Assembly: GCF_003097235.1 (NCBI RefSeq)
Contig: NZ_QEQQ01000003.1
Coordinates: 248,001 to 312,000 of the forward strand
Origin: Pseudomonas sp. CC120222-01a
GTDB lineage: Bacteria; Pseudomonadota; Gammaproteobacteria; Pseudomonadales; Pseudomonadaceae
Length of the DNA: 64,000 bases
Reading direction: 5' to 3'
Positions 1 through 8,058 of the stretch are shown here, in pieces. Below the pieces are notes generated by a model that was not told the origin of the DNA, ran no database searches, and saw nothing but the letters and a program-made list of their open reading frames with translations. The translations under genes were made by a program, and so were the position numbers. Within the stretch, counting starts at the first letter, position 1. Each line of letters opens with the position of its first letter.

Positions 1-255
1 CGCGTAGGCCTGGGCCTGGCTCACCAGGTTGCGGGTGTTCTTGTTCTTCCACTGCTCGATCAGCGCCGCGAGCAAGGCTTCGCGGTCTTCAAAGTACCAG
101 TAGAAGCTGGTGCGGGCGAGGTTGAGCTTCTTGGCCAGCGGCAGCACGCGCACGGCATCCACCCCCGACTCCTTGAGGGTTTCGAAGGCCGCATTGAGCC
201 AGCTCTCGATCGAGCCGCGGGTGGCGATTTCCGGGTGGTTCGAGGTCATGTTCAT
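1..255 (-). CDS. TetR-family transcriptional regulator, N-terminal part (runs off window)
   Basis: The minus-strand frame opens at 255 (MNMTSNHPEIATRG) and is still open at base 1, so only about 85 N-terminal residues are present. The segment from SWLNAAFETLKESG to LARTSFYWYFEDREALL is a typical TetR/AcrR helix-turn-helix, including the recognition-helix pattern TSFYWYF. It is divergent from the flavoprotein/DddP-like operon, and a near-perfect inverted repeat lies between the two start regions, so it is probably the local repressor of that operon (inference). The ligand-binding domain is outside the window. ATG at 249 is an alternative start. Confidence 0.85.
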   Translation of the reverse strand, partial: MNMTSNHPEIATRGSIESWLNAAFETLKESGVDAVRVLPLAKKLNLARTSFYWYFEDREALLAALIEQWKNKNTRNLVSQAQAYA

Positions 256-295
256 AGGCGCATTGTTCCGTATCCATGGGGGCCTGACAAGCTCA

Positions 296-346
296 ATGTA
301 CACCACTGTCTAATTTATTGACACTGGTGTACATGGGGTCTAATGT
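296..346 (+). promoter_or_regulatory. Operator palindrome overlapping a sigma70-type promoter
   Basis: Two 15-bp arms, 296-310 (ATGTACACCACTGTC) and 320-334 (GACACTGGTGTACAT), are inverted repeats with one mismatch and a 9-bp AT-rich spacer. A strong promoter overlaps the right arm: TTGACA at 318-323, a 17-bp spacer, and TAATGT at 341-346. A bound dimer would cover the -35 box, which fits repression by the divergent TetR protein. The -10 box lies over an ATG at 343, so that ATG cannot be the start of the downstream gene. Confidence 0.75.
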
Positions 347-381
347 CGATTTTGCCTGATGACCTGAACGCGAGAACGACC

Positions 382-2418
382 ATGTCCAATGATCCGTTGC
401 TTCAGCCGTACCAACTCAAGCACCTCACCTTGCGCAACCGCATCATCACCACCTCCCACGAACCCGCCTACCCCGAAGACGGCATGCCCAAGCAGCTGTA
501 CCGCGCCTACCACGTCGAGCGCGCCAAGGCCGGCGTGGCCATGACCATGACCGCCGGTTCCGCTGCCATCTCCCGCGACAGCCCGCCGGTGTTCAACAAC
601 GTGCTGGCCTACAAGGACGAGGTGGTCGGCTGGATGAAGGACCTCACCGACGAATGCCACGAGCACGGTGCGGCGGTGATGATCCAGCTCACCCACCTGG
701 GCCGTCGCACCCGCTGGGACAAGGGCGACTGGCTGCCGGTGGTGTCGCCGTCGCACAACCAGGAGCCGGCGCATCGGGCCTTCCCCAAGCGTTTGGAAAT
801 CTGGGACATCGAGCGCATCGTCAAGGATTACGCCGATGCCGCCGAACGCATGCAGGCCGCCGGGCTCGACGGCATCGAGTTGCAGGCCTACGGCCACCTG
901 ATGGACCAGTTCTGGTCGCCGCTGACCAACGAACTGCAGAACGTTTACGGTGGCTCGCTGGAAAACCGCCTGCGCTTCACCTTCGAAGTGCTCACGGCCA
1001 TTCGCAAGCGGGTTGGCAGTGAGTTCATCGTCGGCATTCGTTACACCGGTGATGAAGTGCTGGCTGGCGGGCTGACGAAAGCGGAGGGCCTGCAGATTTC
1101 CCAGCTGCTGAAGAACAGCGGCATGATCGACTTCCTCAACGTGATCCGCGGCAACATCGCCACCGACGCCGGCCTGACCGACATCATCCCGATCCAGGGC
1201 ATGCGCAACGCGCCGCACCTGGACTTCGCCGGCGAGATCCGTTCGCTGACCGGTTTCCCGACCTTCCACGCGGCGAAGATCCCGGATGTGGCCACTGCCC
1301 GCCATGCCATCGCCAGCGGCAAGGTGGACATGGTCGGCATGACCCGTGCGCACATGACCGACCCGCACATCGTGCGCAAGATCATCGAAGGCCGCGAAGA
1401 CGACATCCGCCCCTGCGTCGGCGCCAACTATTGCCTCGACCGCATCTACCACGGCGGTTCCGCCTACTGCATCCACAACGCCGCCACCGGCCGCGAAACC
1501 ACCATGCCGCACCAGATTCCCAAGGCCGAGCGCAAGCGCAAGGTGGTCATCGTCGGGGCTGGCCCGGCAGGCCTGGAGGCTGCGCGGGTGGCGGGCGAAC
1601 GGGGCCATGAAGTGGTGGTGTACGAGGTGGCCGACAAGGCCGGCGGGCAGATCCGCCTGACCGCGCAGTCGGAGCGGCGCAAGGAGATGATCAGCATCAT
1701 CGACTGGCGCCTGGCCCAGTGCGAACGCCTGGGCGTGACCTTCCACTACAACGTCTGGGTCGACAGCCAGATCATCCTCGACGAAGCCCCCGACGTGGTC
1801 ATCGTCGCCACCGGTGGCCTGCCGCACACCGAGGTGCTGGAGCAGGGCAATGAGCTGGTGGTGTCGAGCTGGGACATCATCTCGGGCGACGTCAAACCCG
1901 GGCGCAATGTGCTGGTGTACGACGATGCCGGCGACCACGCTGCGTTGCAGGCCGCCGAGTTCATCGCCCAGAGCGGTGCGCGCACCGAGATCATGACCCC
2001 CGACCGTACCTTCTCGCCCGAAGTCATGGGCATGAACCTGGTGCCTTACATGCGCGCCTTGCAGCAGCTGGACACCACTTTCACCGTGACCTGGCGGCTG
2101 AAAGCGGTGACTAGAACCACTGATGGCCTGCTGGCAACCATCGGCACCGACTACAGCGAGCTGCGCCAGACTCGCCTCGTCGACCAGGTAGTGGTCAACC
2201 ACGGCACCCGGCCGCTGGACGACCTGTACTTCCAGCTGTGCCCGCTGTCGAGCAACGAAGGCGCGGTGGAGTACATGGACCTGATCGCTGGCCGCCCGCA
2301 GGCCGTGGCCCGCCGCGACGATGGCCGCTTCCAGCTGTTCCGCATCGGCGACGCGGTGGCCTCGCGCAACACCCATGCCGCCATCTACGACGCCCTGCGC
2401 CTGGTCAAGGACCTCTGA
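382..2418 (+). CDS. DgcA-type NADH:flavin oxidoreductase / N-methyl demethylase (FMN + FAD)
   Basis: 678 aa. It has an N-terminal old-yellow-enzyme TIM barrel (about 1-370; MIQLTHLGRRTRWD, VDMVGMTRAHMTDPH) followed by an FAD/NAD-binding half (VVIVGAGPAGLEAARVAGERGHEVVVYE). This is the architecture of trimethylamine dehydrogenase, dienoyl-CoA reductase and dimethylglycine demethylase DgcA. The segment CVGANYC keeps only part of the Fe-S cysteine pattern, as in DgcA, and the C-terminus RNTHAAIYDALRLVKDL also resembles DgcA as I recall it. A related enzyme at 62028-63980 keeps all four cysteines. I chose ATG 382 because the promoter -10 box covers the upstream ATG at 343; the RBS is weak. It is the first gene of the operon. 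The substrate is unknown; an N-methylated osmolyte or amino acid is the best guess. Confidence 0.8.
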   Translation: MSNDPLLQPYQLKHLTLRNRIITTSHEPAYPEDGMPKQLYRAYHVERAKAGVAMTMTAGSAAISRDSPPVFNNVLAYKDEVVGWMKDLTDECHEHGAAVMIQLTHLGRRTRWDKGDWLPVVSPSHNQEPAHRAFPKRLEIWDIERIVKDYADAAERMQAAGLDGIELQAYGHLMDQFWSPLTNELQNVYGGSLENRLRFTFEVLTAIRKRVGSEFIVGIRYTGDEVLAGGLTKAEGLQISQLLKNSGMIDFLNVIRGNIATDAGLTDIIPIQGMRNAPHLDFAGEIRSLTGFPTFHAAKIPDVATARHAIASGKVDMVGMTRAHMTDPHIVRKIIEGREDDIRPCVGANYCLDRIYHGGSAYCIHNAATGRETTMPHQIPKAERKRKVVIVGAGPAGLEAARVAGERGHEVVVYEVADKAGGQIRLTAQSERRKEMISIIDWRLAQCERLGVTFHYNVWVDSQIILDEAPDVVIVATGGLPHTEVLEQGNELVVSSWDIISGDVKPGRNVLVYDDAGDHAALQAAEFIAQSGARTEIMTPDRTFSPEVMGMNLVPYMRALQQLDTTFTVTWRLKAVTRTTDGLLATIGTDYSELRQTRLVDQVVVNHGTRPLDDLYFQLCPLSSNEGAVEYMDLIAGRPQAVARRDDGRFQLFRIGDAVASRNTHAAIYDALRLVKDL

Positions 2419-2522
2419 GCCACGCGCCACAACAACCATAAGAACAGCAGCACCCGATTCACGCTTCCTTGTTACTGCCCTGGCTCCAACAACGACAACG
2501 ATATCCAGTGGAGAGTGTAACC

Positions 2523-3815
2523 ATGCACATCGGTATCCGACCGAGCCCCGCGCCATCCCTGCAGTTTCGTGACGACGTCAATGTAACCGGCCACGCCCTG
2601 GCCCCGGTGGACAGCGAGCTGCTTGCCGCCCAGGCCGCGATCGACCGCAAGGCCCTGCGCCGCTATCGCCTGGAGCGTATCCGCCAGCAGCTGCGTGCCC
2701 ATGACTACGGCGGCATTCTGCTCGCCGACCCGATCAACATCCGCTACGCCACCGACACCAATAACCTCGGCCTGTGGGTCATGCATTCGCCCAGCCGCTA
2801 TGTGTTCGTGCCCACCGAGGGCCCGGTGGTGCTGTTCGAGTTCACCAGCAGCCGGCACAACAGCGAGCACGTCGAGACCATCGACGAGATCCGCCCGGCG
2901 CAGCCCTGGCTGTACTTCCTGGCCGGCCCGCGGGTCGACGAAAAAGCCGCGTTGTGGGCGGCCGAAGTGGCCGAGCTGATGGTCCGCCACAGCGGTGGCA
3001 ACCGTCGCCTGGCCGTGGACCGCTGCGACCCGTGGGGTGCCGAGAAGCTCAAGGCCAAGGGCATCGAGCTGTTCGATGCGCAACCGCTGATGGAGCAGGC
3101 GCGGCTGATCAAGTCGGTTGAAGAGGTCGCCAGTCACCGGGTGTCGATGGCGGTCTGCGACCTGGCCATCGCCCGCATGCGCGCCAGCCTGCAGCCAGGC
3201 ATTACCGAAAACCAGCTGTGGAGCATTCTCCATGGCACCAACGTGGCCCAGGGCGGCGAGTGGGCCGAAAGCCGCCTGCTCAGCTCCGGCCCGCGCACAA
3301 ACCCATGGTTCCAGGACGCTACCGACAAGGTCATCGAGGCCGGCGAGATGGTCTGCTTCGACACCGACATGGTCGGCCCCGGTGGCTACCTGTCGGACAT
3401 CTCGCGCAGTTTCGTCTGCCCCGGCAAGCCTGTGACGGCGGCCCAGCGCGAACTGCTCGATATTGCCAGCCAACAGATCAGCCATAACGTCGAGCTGCTG
3501 CGCCCGGGCCTGTCGTTCCGCGAGTTCGCCGAGCGCTGCTGGCCGGTGCCGCGTCAGTTCGAGCACAACCGCTACATGATGATGCTGCACGGCGTCGGCC
3601 TGGTCGACGAATACCCCAGCGTGGCCTACGCCGTGGACTTCGCCGAGTGGGGCTATGACGGCCTGTTCCAGGAAAACATGGTGGTCTCGGTGGAAAGCTA
3701 CATCGGCGAACGCGGCGGGCGTGAAGGCGTGAAACTGGAAGAACAGGTGCTGATCACCGCCCAGGGCGCGGTCAAGCTGTCGAGCACGCCCCTGGTCGAT
3801 GACCAGCGGTCTTGA
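2523..3815 (+). CDS. DddP-like M24-family enzyme (DMSP lyase-type or creatinase-fold hydrolase)
   Basis: 430 aa, starting at ATG 2523 after GGAGAG. It has the M24 'pita-bread' fold with a creatinase-like N-domain. The metal ligands are visible as D280, D282, D292, H356, E391 and E406. Their spacing equals that of the DMSP lyase DddP of roseobacters (as I recall, D295, D297, D307, H371, E406, E421): a constant offset of 15. DddP's catalytic Asp (D377) and Tyr (Y366) correspond to D362 in HGVGLVD and Y351. The stretch around GGEWAESRLLSSGPRTNPWF is also DddP-like. DddP cleaves dimethylsulfoniopropionate to dimethyl sulfide and acrylate. Proline dipeptidase or creatinase activity remains possible. 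It lies between a DgcA-like demethylase and an ABC importer, which suggests catabolism of an imported onium compound (inference). Confidence 0.7.
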   Translation: MHIGIRPSPAPSLQFRDDVNVTGHALAPVDSELLAAQAAIDRKALRRYRLERIRQQLRAHDYGGILLADPINIRYATDTNNLGLWVMHSPSRYVFVPTEGPVVLFEFTSSRHNSEHVETIDEIRPAQPWLYFLAGPRVDEKAALWAAEVAELMVRHSGGNRRLAVDRCDPWGAEKLKAKGIELFDAQPLMEQARLIKSVEEVASHRVSMAVCDLAIARMRASLQPGITENQLWSILHGTNVAQGGEWAESRLLSSGPRTNPWFQDATDKVIEAGEMVCFDTDMVGPGGYLSDISRSFVCPGKPVTAAQRELLDIASQQISHNVELLRPGLSFREFAERCWPVPRQFEHNRYMMMLHGVGLVDEYPSVAYAVDFAEWGYDGLFQENMVVSVESYIGERGGREGVKLEEQVLITAQGAVKLSSTPLVDDQRS

Positions 3816-3830
3816 GCGGAGGGCCTGCCC

Positions 3831-4631
3831 ATGAACCCGATGAGCGTTCCGCTGCGCCAGGTGCCACCCATGCCTGAGCCCAAGCCGGCCTTCCTGCGCC
3901 TGGAGTCGATCCATAAGCAGTTCGGCCCCTACGAGGTGCTGCACGATGTCAATTTCGAGATGCGCAAGGGCGAGGTGGTGGCCATCATCGGCCCCAGCGG
4001 CTCGGGCAAGAGCACCTTGCTGCGCTGCATCAACCAGCTGGAGCCGCCGACCCGCGGGCGCATCCGCCTCGACGAGCTGGACATCGACGCCGCCACGCCG
4101 CTGGCGCGCGCCGACCTGCTGAAGCTGCGCCGGCGCATCGGCATGGTGTTCCAGTCGTTCAACCTGTTCCCGCACATGACCGTGCTGCGCAACGTCAGCC
4201 TGGCGCAGGTGCGCACCCTTGGCCGCAGCCAGCGCGAGGCCGATGCGCGCTCGCTGCAGTTGCTGGAGCGGGTGGGCCTGGCCGACAAGGCCGGGCATTA
4301 CCCGGCGCGTTGCTCCGGTGGCCAGCAGCAACGTATCGCCATCGCCCGGGCACTGGCGCTGGAGCCCGAGCTGATGCTGTTCGACGAGCCGACCTCGGCG
4401 CTGGACCCGGAGTTGGGCCTGGAAGTGCTGGCGGTCATGAAGGAGCTGGCTGCCGAGGGCATGTCGATGATCGTCGTCACCCACGAGATGCACTTTGCCG
4501 AGACGGTGTCCGACCGGGTGGTGGTGATGGCCGACGGGCGCATCCTCGAACAGGGCCCCAGTGCCCGGGTGATGCGCCAGCCACAGCATGAGCGGGTGGT
4601 GAAGTTTCTCCAGGCCGTGAGGGACCGCTGA
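3831..4631 (+). CDS. Polar amino acid-type ABC transporter, ATP-binding subunit
   Basis: 266 aa. It has Walker A GPSGSGKST (54-62), Q-loop MVFQSFNLFPHMT, signature CSGGQQQR, Walker B LMLFDEPTSALD and H-loop VTHEMHF. This is the HisP/GlnQ/ArtP subfamily that energises uptake of polar amino acids and related small molecules. It starts 15 bp after the DddP-like gene, behind AGGG, and its stop overlaps the next start (TGATG), so the two are translationally coupled. The first 20 residues are an extension before the usual family start, and a later ATG at 3870 (MPEPKP) is an alternative. Confidence 0.93.
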   Translation: MNPMSVPLRQVPPMPEPKPAFLRLESIHKQFGPYEVLHDVNFEMRKGEVVAIIGPSGSGKSTLLRCINQLEPPTRGRIRLDELDIDAATPLARADLLKLRRRIGMVFQSFNLFPHMTVLRNVSLAQVRTLGRSQREADARSLQLLERVGLADKAGHYPARCSGGQQQRIAIARALALEPELMLFDEPTSALDPELGLEVLAVMKELAAEGMSMIVVTHEMHFAETVSDRVVVMADGRILEQGPSARVMRQPQHERVVKFLQAVRDR

Positions 4632-5272
4632 TGAACGACATTCTCTCGATCTTGCTCACGGGCGTGCCGTGGACCCTGGGGGTGACCCTGTGCGCGTTCG
4701 CCACCGGGGTGGTGCTGGGTTTTCCGCTGTGCGCACTGCGCATGGCCCGCTCACGCGGGCTGGCGGCGCTCGGTGCGGCCATCGTGCTGACCTTGCGCTC
4801 GATCCCGCCGATCGTCTGGCTGTTCTTCATCTTCTTCGGCATTGGCGGTGGTTATCTCACCCTGTCGCCCTTCGTCGCGGCAGTGGTGGGCCTGGGCCTG
4901 ATCACCGCCGCACAGATGGCCGAGGTGTATCGCGGCGCCTTTGCGGCGATCCCGGATGGCCAGTACGAGGCGGCCCATGTGCTCAACCTGTCGCCACCGC
5001 AACGCTTCTTCGATGTGGTGCTGCCGCAACTGACGCGCATCTCCATCCCGACGGCGGCCACCTATGCCATCGGCCTGCTCAAGGACTCGGCGGTGGCGTC
5101 GACCCTGGGTGTGGCAGACATCAGCTTCCAGGCGTACCAGGTGTCGCAGCAGACCTTCCAGGGATTGGGTGTGTATAGCGCTGCCGCGCTGGTGTACCTG
5201 GTGCTCAGCGTGCCGGTGGCGCTGGCCTCACGCTGGGTGTCGTCGAGCCTGCAGCGGAGGATCAGCCAATGA
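4631..5272 (+). CDS. Amino acid-type ABC transporter permease (first)
   Basis: 213 aa, an integral membrane protein of the HisM/GlnP family with about five hydrophobic segments. The EAA-loop motif is EAAHVLNLSPPQRFFDVVLPQ (within 115-140). It pairs with the permease encoded next, forming the heterodimeric channel of the importer. It overlaps the ATPase gene by one base and the second permease by four bases, so all three are one translational unit. Confidence 0.92.
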   Translation: MNDILSILLTGVPWTLGVTLCAFATGVVLGFPLCALRMARSRGLAALGAAIVLTLRSIPPIVWLFFIFFGIGGGYLTLSPFVAAVVGLGLITAAQMAEVYRGAFAAIPDGQYEAAHVLNLSPPQRFFDVVLPQLTRISIPTAATYAIGLLKDSAVASTLGVADISFQAYQVSQQTFQGLGVYSAAALVYLVLSVPVALASRWVSSSLQRRISQ

Positions 5273-5937
5273 ACGAGATGCTGAGCCAATGGGCCGAGTG
5301 GCTCCCGGAGCTGTGGAAGGGCTTTGTGCTGTCGTTGCAGGTGACCGCCATCAGCCTGGTACTTGGCGTGTGCCTCGGCCTGTTGCTGGCCCTGGGCGTG
5401 AGCGCGAAGGGCTGGGCGGTGCGCTACCCGGCGCTGGTGATCGTGGAACTGGGGCGTGGTGCACCGGCCTTGATCCTGTTGCAGTACTTCTACTTCGGCC
5501 TGCCGTCGGTGAACCTGACCCTGAGCTCGTTCTGGGCGGCCGTGCTGGCGCTGGCCTACTGCACGGCGGCCTATACCAGCGAGATCATCCGTGGCGGCCT
5601 GGAAGCGGTGGCCCGTGGTCAGCATGAAGCGGCTGAGGTGATCGGCCTGGACCGGGTCGATGCGCTGCGTTACGTGATCCTGCCCCAGGCCTTGCGGGTG
5701 GCGCTGCCGTCGCTGCTGGGCTTCTCGATCATGATGTTCCAGGCCTCGTCACTGTGTTTCACCATCGCCTTGCCCGAAATCGTCAGCCGCGCCTCGGCCA
5801 TCGGCTCCTCGACCTTCCAGTACATGCCGGTGCTGGTGCTGGCCGGGTTGATGTACGCAGCGGTCTGCGCCCCGGCAAGCCTGGGCGTCGCCGCTCTGGA
5901 AAGAAGACTGGCGCCCGGCCAGCACGCAACGCCCTGA
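5269..5937 (+). CDS. Amino acid-type ABC transporter permease (second)
   Basis: 222 aa, a second HisM/GlnP-type permease with the EAA-loop EAAEVIGLDRVDALRYVILPQ. It begins inside the previous gene (ATGA overlap). Together with the first permease, the ATPase and the binding protein that follows, it completes an ABC importer. The gene order fits a single operon with the DgcA-like and DddP-like enzymes. Confidence 0.92.
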   Translation: MNEMLSQWAEWLPELWKGFVLSLQVTAISLVLGVCLGLLLALGVSAKGWAVRYPALVIVELGRGAPALILLQYFYFGLPSVNLTLSSFWAAVLALAYCTAAYTSEIIRGGLEAVARGQHEAAEVIGLDRVDALRYVILPQALRVALPSLLGFSIMMFQASSLCFTIALPEIVSRASAIGSSTFQYMPVLVLAGLMYAAVCAPASLGVAALERRLAPGQHATP

Positions 5938-5944
5938 ACCCTGG

Positions 5945-5976
5945 CTGCCCCTTACATTGCCTGCCCCTTACATTGC
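5945..5976 (+). repeat. Exact 16-bp tandem duplication ahead of the binding-protein gene
   Basis: CTGCCCCTTACATTGC occurs twice back to back (5945-5960 and 5961-5976), directly before the AAAGG ribosome binding site of the substrate-binding-protein gene. The duplication lies in the short gap after the permease stop. It could be neutral slippage or a small change in the leader that tunes translation. Confidence 0.9.
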
Positions 5977-5989
5977 AAAGGTACCCGTG

Positions 5990-6820
5990 ATGAAAACATT
6001 CAAGCGTATTACCCGTTGCCTGGCCCTCTGTGTCGCCGTGGCCGGCAGTGCCCAGGCCCTGGCCGAATGCAAGCCAGGCCACAGCTTTACCACCTTGACC
6101 CCCGGTGTGCTGACGGTGGCGGCCTGGGTGTTCCCGCCGTACTCGATCCCTGGGCCAAACCAGGAGCTGGGCGGCGTGGACGGCGAGATCATCAGGCAGA
6201 TCGCCGCCCGCGAATGCCTGACCATCAAGGCCAGCGTGCTCGACCCGGCGGCGGCGATCCAGTCGGTGGTCACCCGCCGTGCCGACGTGGTGATCGGCGA
6301 CTGGTACCGCACTGTCGAGCGCGGCAAGGTGCTGGGCCTGTCGGCGCCGCTGTACCTGGATGTGATGGGCATCATTTCCAAGCCGGGCTATGCCACGGTC
6401 GGCGAGCTGGAAGGCAAGCGGGTCGGCACCGTGCAGGGTTACCTGTGGGTCAACGACCTGAAGAAGGTGCTGGGCGATAACCTGGTGCTGTACCCCAACC
6501 CGGTGGCCATGGCCCAGGACCTGGCGTCCGGGCGTATCGAGGCGGGTATCGACAGCCATGCGGTGGCAGTAGCGTCGCAGCAGAAGGGGGCCTATCAAGG
6601 CGCGAGCATCAAGGTGTCGGCGCCCGATCCGCGGGTGAAGGCCACCGAGCAGCCGGGGCAGACGGCGATTCCGTACATGCTGAGCAATGCCGAACTGGGC
6701 AAGGCGCTGGATGCCAACATCCAGGCGTTGCATGGCAGTGGCGAGATTGCGCGGATTCTCGAGGCCCATGGGCTGGATCGACAGGCGGCTGAAGTGGGGG
6801 CGCCGCGGCTGGTGGATTGA
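5990..6820 (+). CDS. Periplasmic substrate-binding protein of the ABC importer (SBP_bac_3)
   Basis: 276 aa. MKTFKRITRCLALCVAVAGS...AQALA is a signal peptide, with cleavage near residue 25 before ECKPGH. The rest is a family 3 solute-binding fold, with VLTVAAWVFPPYS at the start of domain 1, GVDGEIIRQIAAREC, and VGELEGKRVGTVQGYLW near the hinge. I chose ATG 5990 because it is followed directly by the signal peptide and preceded by AAAGG. It is the last gene of the operon and is followed by a REP hairpin. It defines the operon's import substrate, which cannot be read from sequence alone. Confidence 0.9.
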   Translation: MKTFKRITRCLALCVAVAGSAQALAECKPGHSFTTLTPGVLTVAAWVFPPYSIPGPNQELGGVDGEIIRQIAARECLTIKASVLDPAAAIQSVVTRRADVVIGDWYRTVERGKVLGLSAPLYLDVMGIISKPGYATVGELEGKRVGTVQGYLWVNDLKKVLGDNLVLYPNPVAMAQDLASGRIEAGIDSHAVAVASQQKGAYQGASIKVSAPDPRVKATEQPGQTAIPYMLSNAELGKALDANIQALHGSGEIARILEAHGLDRQAAEVGAPRLVD

Positions 6821-6826
6821 GTTTCT

Positions 6827-6936
6827 CCTGTACCGGCCTCTTCGCGGGCTTGCCCGCTCCCACAGGTACGGCGCCGGCCTGAAGGCCTGTGCAATCCCTG
6901 TGGGAGCGGGCAAGCCCGCGAAGAGGCCGGCACAGG
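6827..6936. repeat. REP-type inverted pair (type A), hairpin downstream of the ABC operon
   Basis: Left arm 6827-6866 and right arm 6897-6936 are inverted copies with one mismatch over 40 bp, containing CCTCTTCGCGGGCTTGCCCG. The same unit recurs as inverted pairs at 19551-19646, 25816-25904 and 40712-40821, and in shorter form inside 8059-8313. In RNA it would form a long stem that probably acts as a terminator or mRNA stabiliser after the binding-protein gene. The remaining gap before hemB shows no clear promoter consensus. Confidence 0.9.
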
Positions 6937-7044
6937 AAAAAAGCTTGTTGCCTTTGATGGAAGACATAATCTCGTCATCTGGCCTTTTCACTGGCGCGCG
7001 ACAGGCATAAGGTATACGCCGTTAAAAAATGCCCTGGAGCTGTC

Positions 7045-8019
7045 ATGTCCAACCGTTTCCCTTCCGTTCGTCCCCGCCGCCTGCGCCAGAACGAATCCCT
7101 GCGCACGATCTTCCAGGAAACCGAATTCCGCCTGGAAGACCTGATCCTGCCGATCTTCGTCGAGGAAGGCATCGATGACTTCGTGCCGATCACCAGCATG
7201 CCGGGTGTCAACCGCATCCCGGAAAAACTGCTGGCCCAGGAAATCGAGCGCTATGCCCGCGCCGGCATCAAGTCGGTGATGACCTTCGGCGTGTCGCACA
7301 ACCTGGACGCCACCGGCAGCGACACCTGGAACGAGAACGGCCTGGTCGCGCGCATGTCGCGGATCTGCAAGGACACCGTGCCGGAAATGGTGGTGATGTC
7401 CGACACCTGCTTCTGCGAATACACCAGCCACGGCCACTGCGGCGTGCTGCACGACCACGGCGTGGACAACGACGCCACCCTGGCCAACCTGGGCAAGCAG
7501 GCGGTCATCGCCGCCGCTGCCGGTGCCGACTTCATCGCCCCGTCGGCGGCGATGGACGGCCAGGTGCAGGCCATCCGCAGCGCCCTGGACGGCGCCGGCT
7601 TCCACGACACCGCGATCATGGCCTATTCCACCAAGTTCGCCTCGTCACTCTATGGCCCGTTCCGTGAAGCAGGCGGTACAGCGCTCAAGGGCGACCGCAA
7701 GAGCTACCAGATGAACCCGATGAACCGCCGCGAAGCGGTGCGCGAATCGTTGCTCGACGAGCAGGAAGGGGCCGATGTGCTGATGGTCAAGCCGGCCGGT
7801 GCCTACCTCGACGTGATCGCCGACATCCGCGCCGCCTCGCGCCTGCCACTGGCGGCATACCAGGTGAGCGGTGAGTACGCGATGATCAAGTTCGGCGGCC
7901 TGGCCGGTGCCATCGACGAAGGCCGGGTGGTGCGTGAAAGCATCGGCGCGATCAAGCGTGCCGGTGCCGACCTGATCCTGACCTACTTCGCCATGGACCT
8001 GGCCCGCGAAGGGATCTGA
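7045..8019 (+). CDS. hemB: Delta-aminolevulinic acid dehydratase (porphobilinogen synthase), zinc-cysteine type
   Basis: 324 aa. It condenses two 5-aminolevulinates to porphobilinogen in haem synthesis. The Schiff-base lysines are K197 (STKFAS) and K249 (MVKPA). The metal loop [15 protein letters not shown] carries C122, C124 and C132, the three-cysteine zinc site known from E. coli-type enzymes. The housekeeping Pseudomonas enzyme, as known from P. aeruginosa, has aspartates there and uses magnesium. This copy is therefore probably a second, zinc-dependent isozyme (inference). The start at 7045 follows GGAG. It stands alone between two hairpin regions, so it is probably monocistronic. Confidence 0.95.
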   Translation: MSNRFPSVRPRRLRQNESLRTIFQETEFRLEDLILPIFVEEGIDDFVPITSMPGVNRIPEKLLAQEIERYARAGIKSVMTFGVSHNLDATGSDTWNENGLVARMSRICKDTVPEMVVMSDTCFCEYTSHGHCGVLHDHGVDNDATLANLGKQAVIAAAAGADFIAPSAAMDGQVQAIRSALDGAGFHDTAIMAYSTKFASSLYGPFREAGGTALKGDRKSYQMNPMNRREAVRESLLDEQEGADVLMVKPAGAYLDVIADIRAASRLPLAAYQVSGEYAMIKFGGLAGAIDEGRVVRESIGAIKRAGADLILTYFAMDLAREGI

Positions 8020-8058
8020 TTGGCTCGGGGTGATCGCCTCTAGGTGTTTGTCGCCTGT

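Noticed and set aside
340..2556. 738-codon open frame on the minus strand
   Set aside because: It is antisense to the flavoprotein gene, lacks a family pattern, and has the composition expected of a GC-rich shadow frame.
2472..4589. 705-codon minus frame across the DddP-like and ABC ATPase genes
   Set aside because: Shadow frame covering two well-supported plus-strand genes, with no motif.
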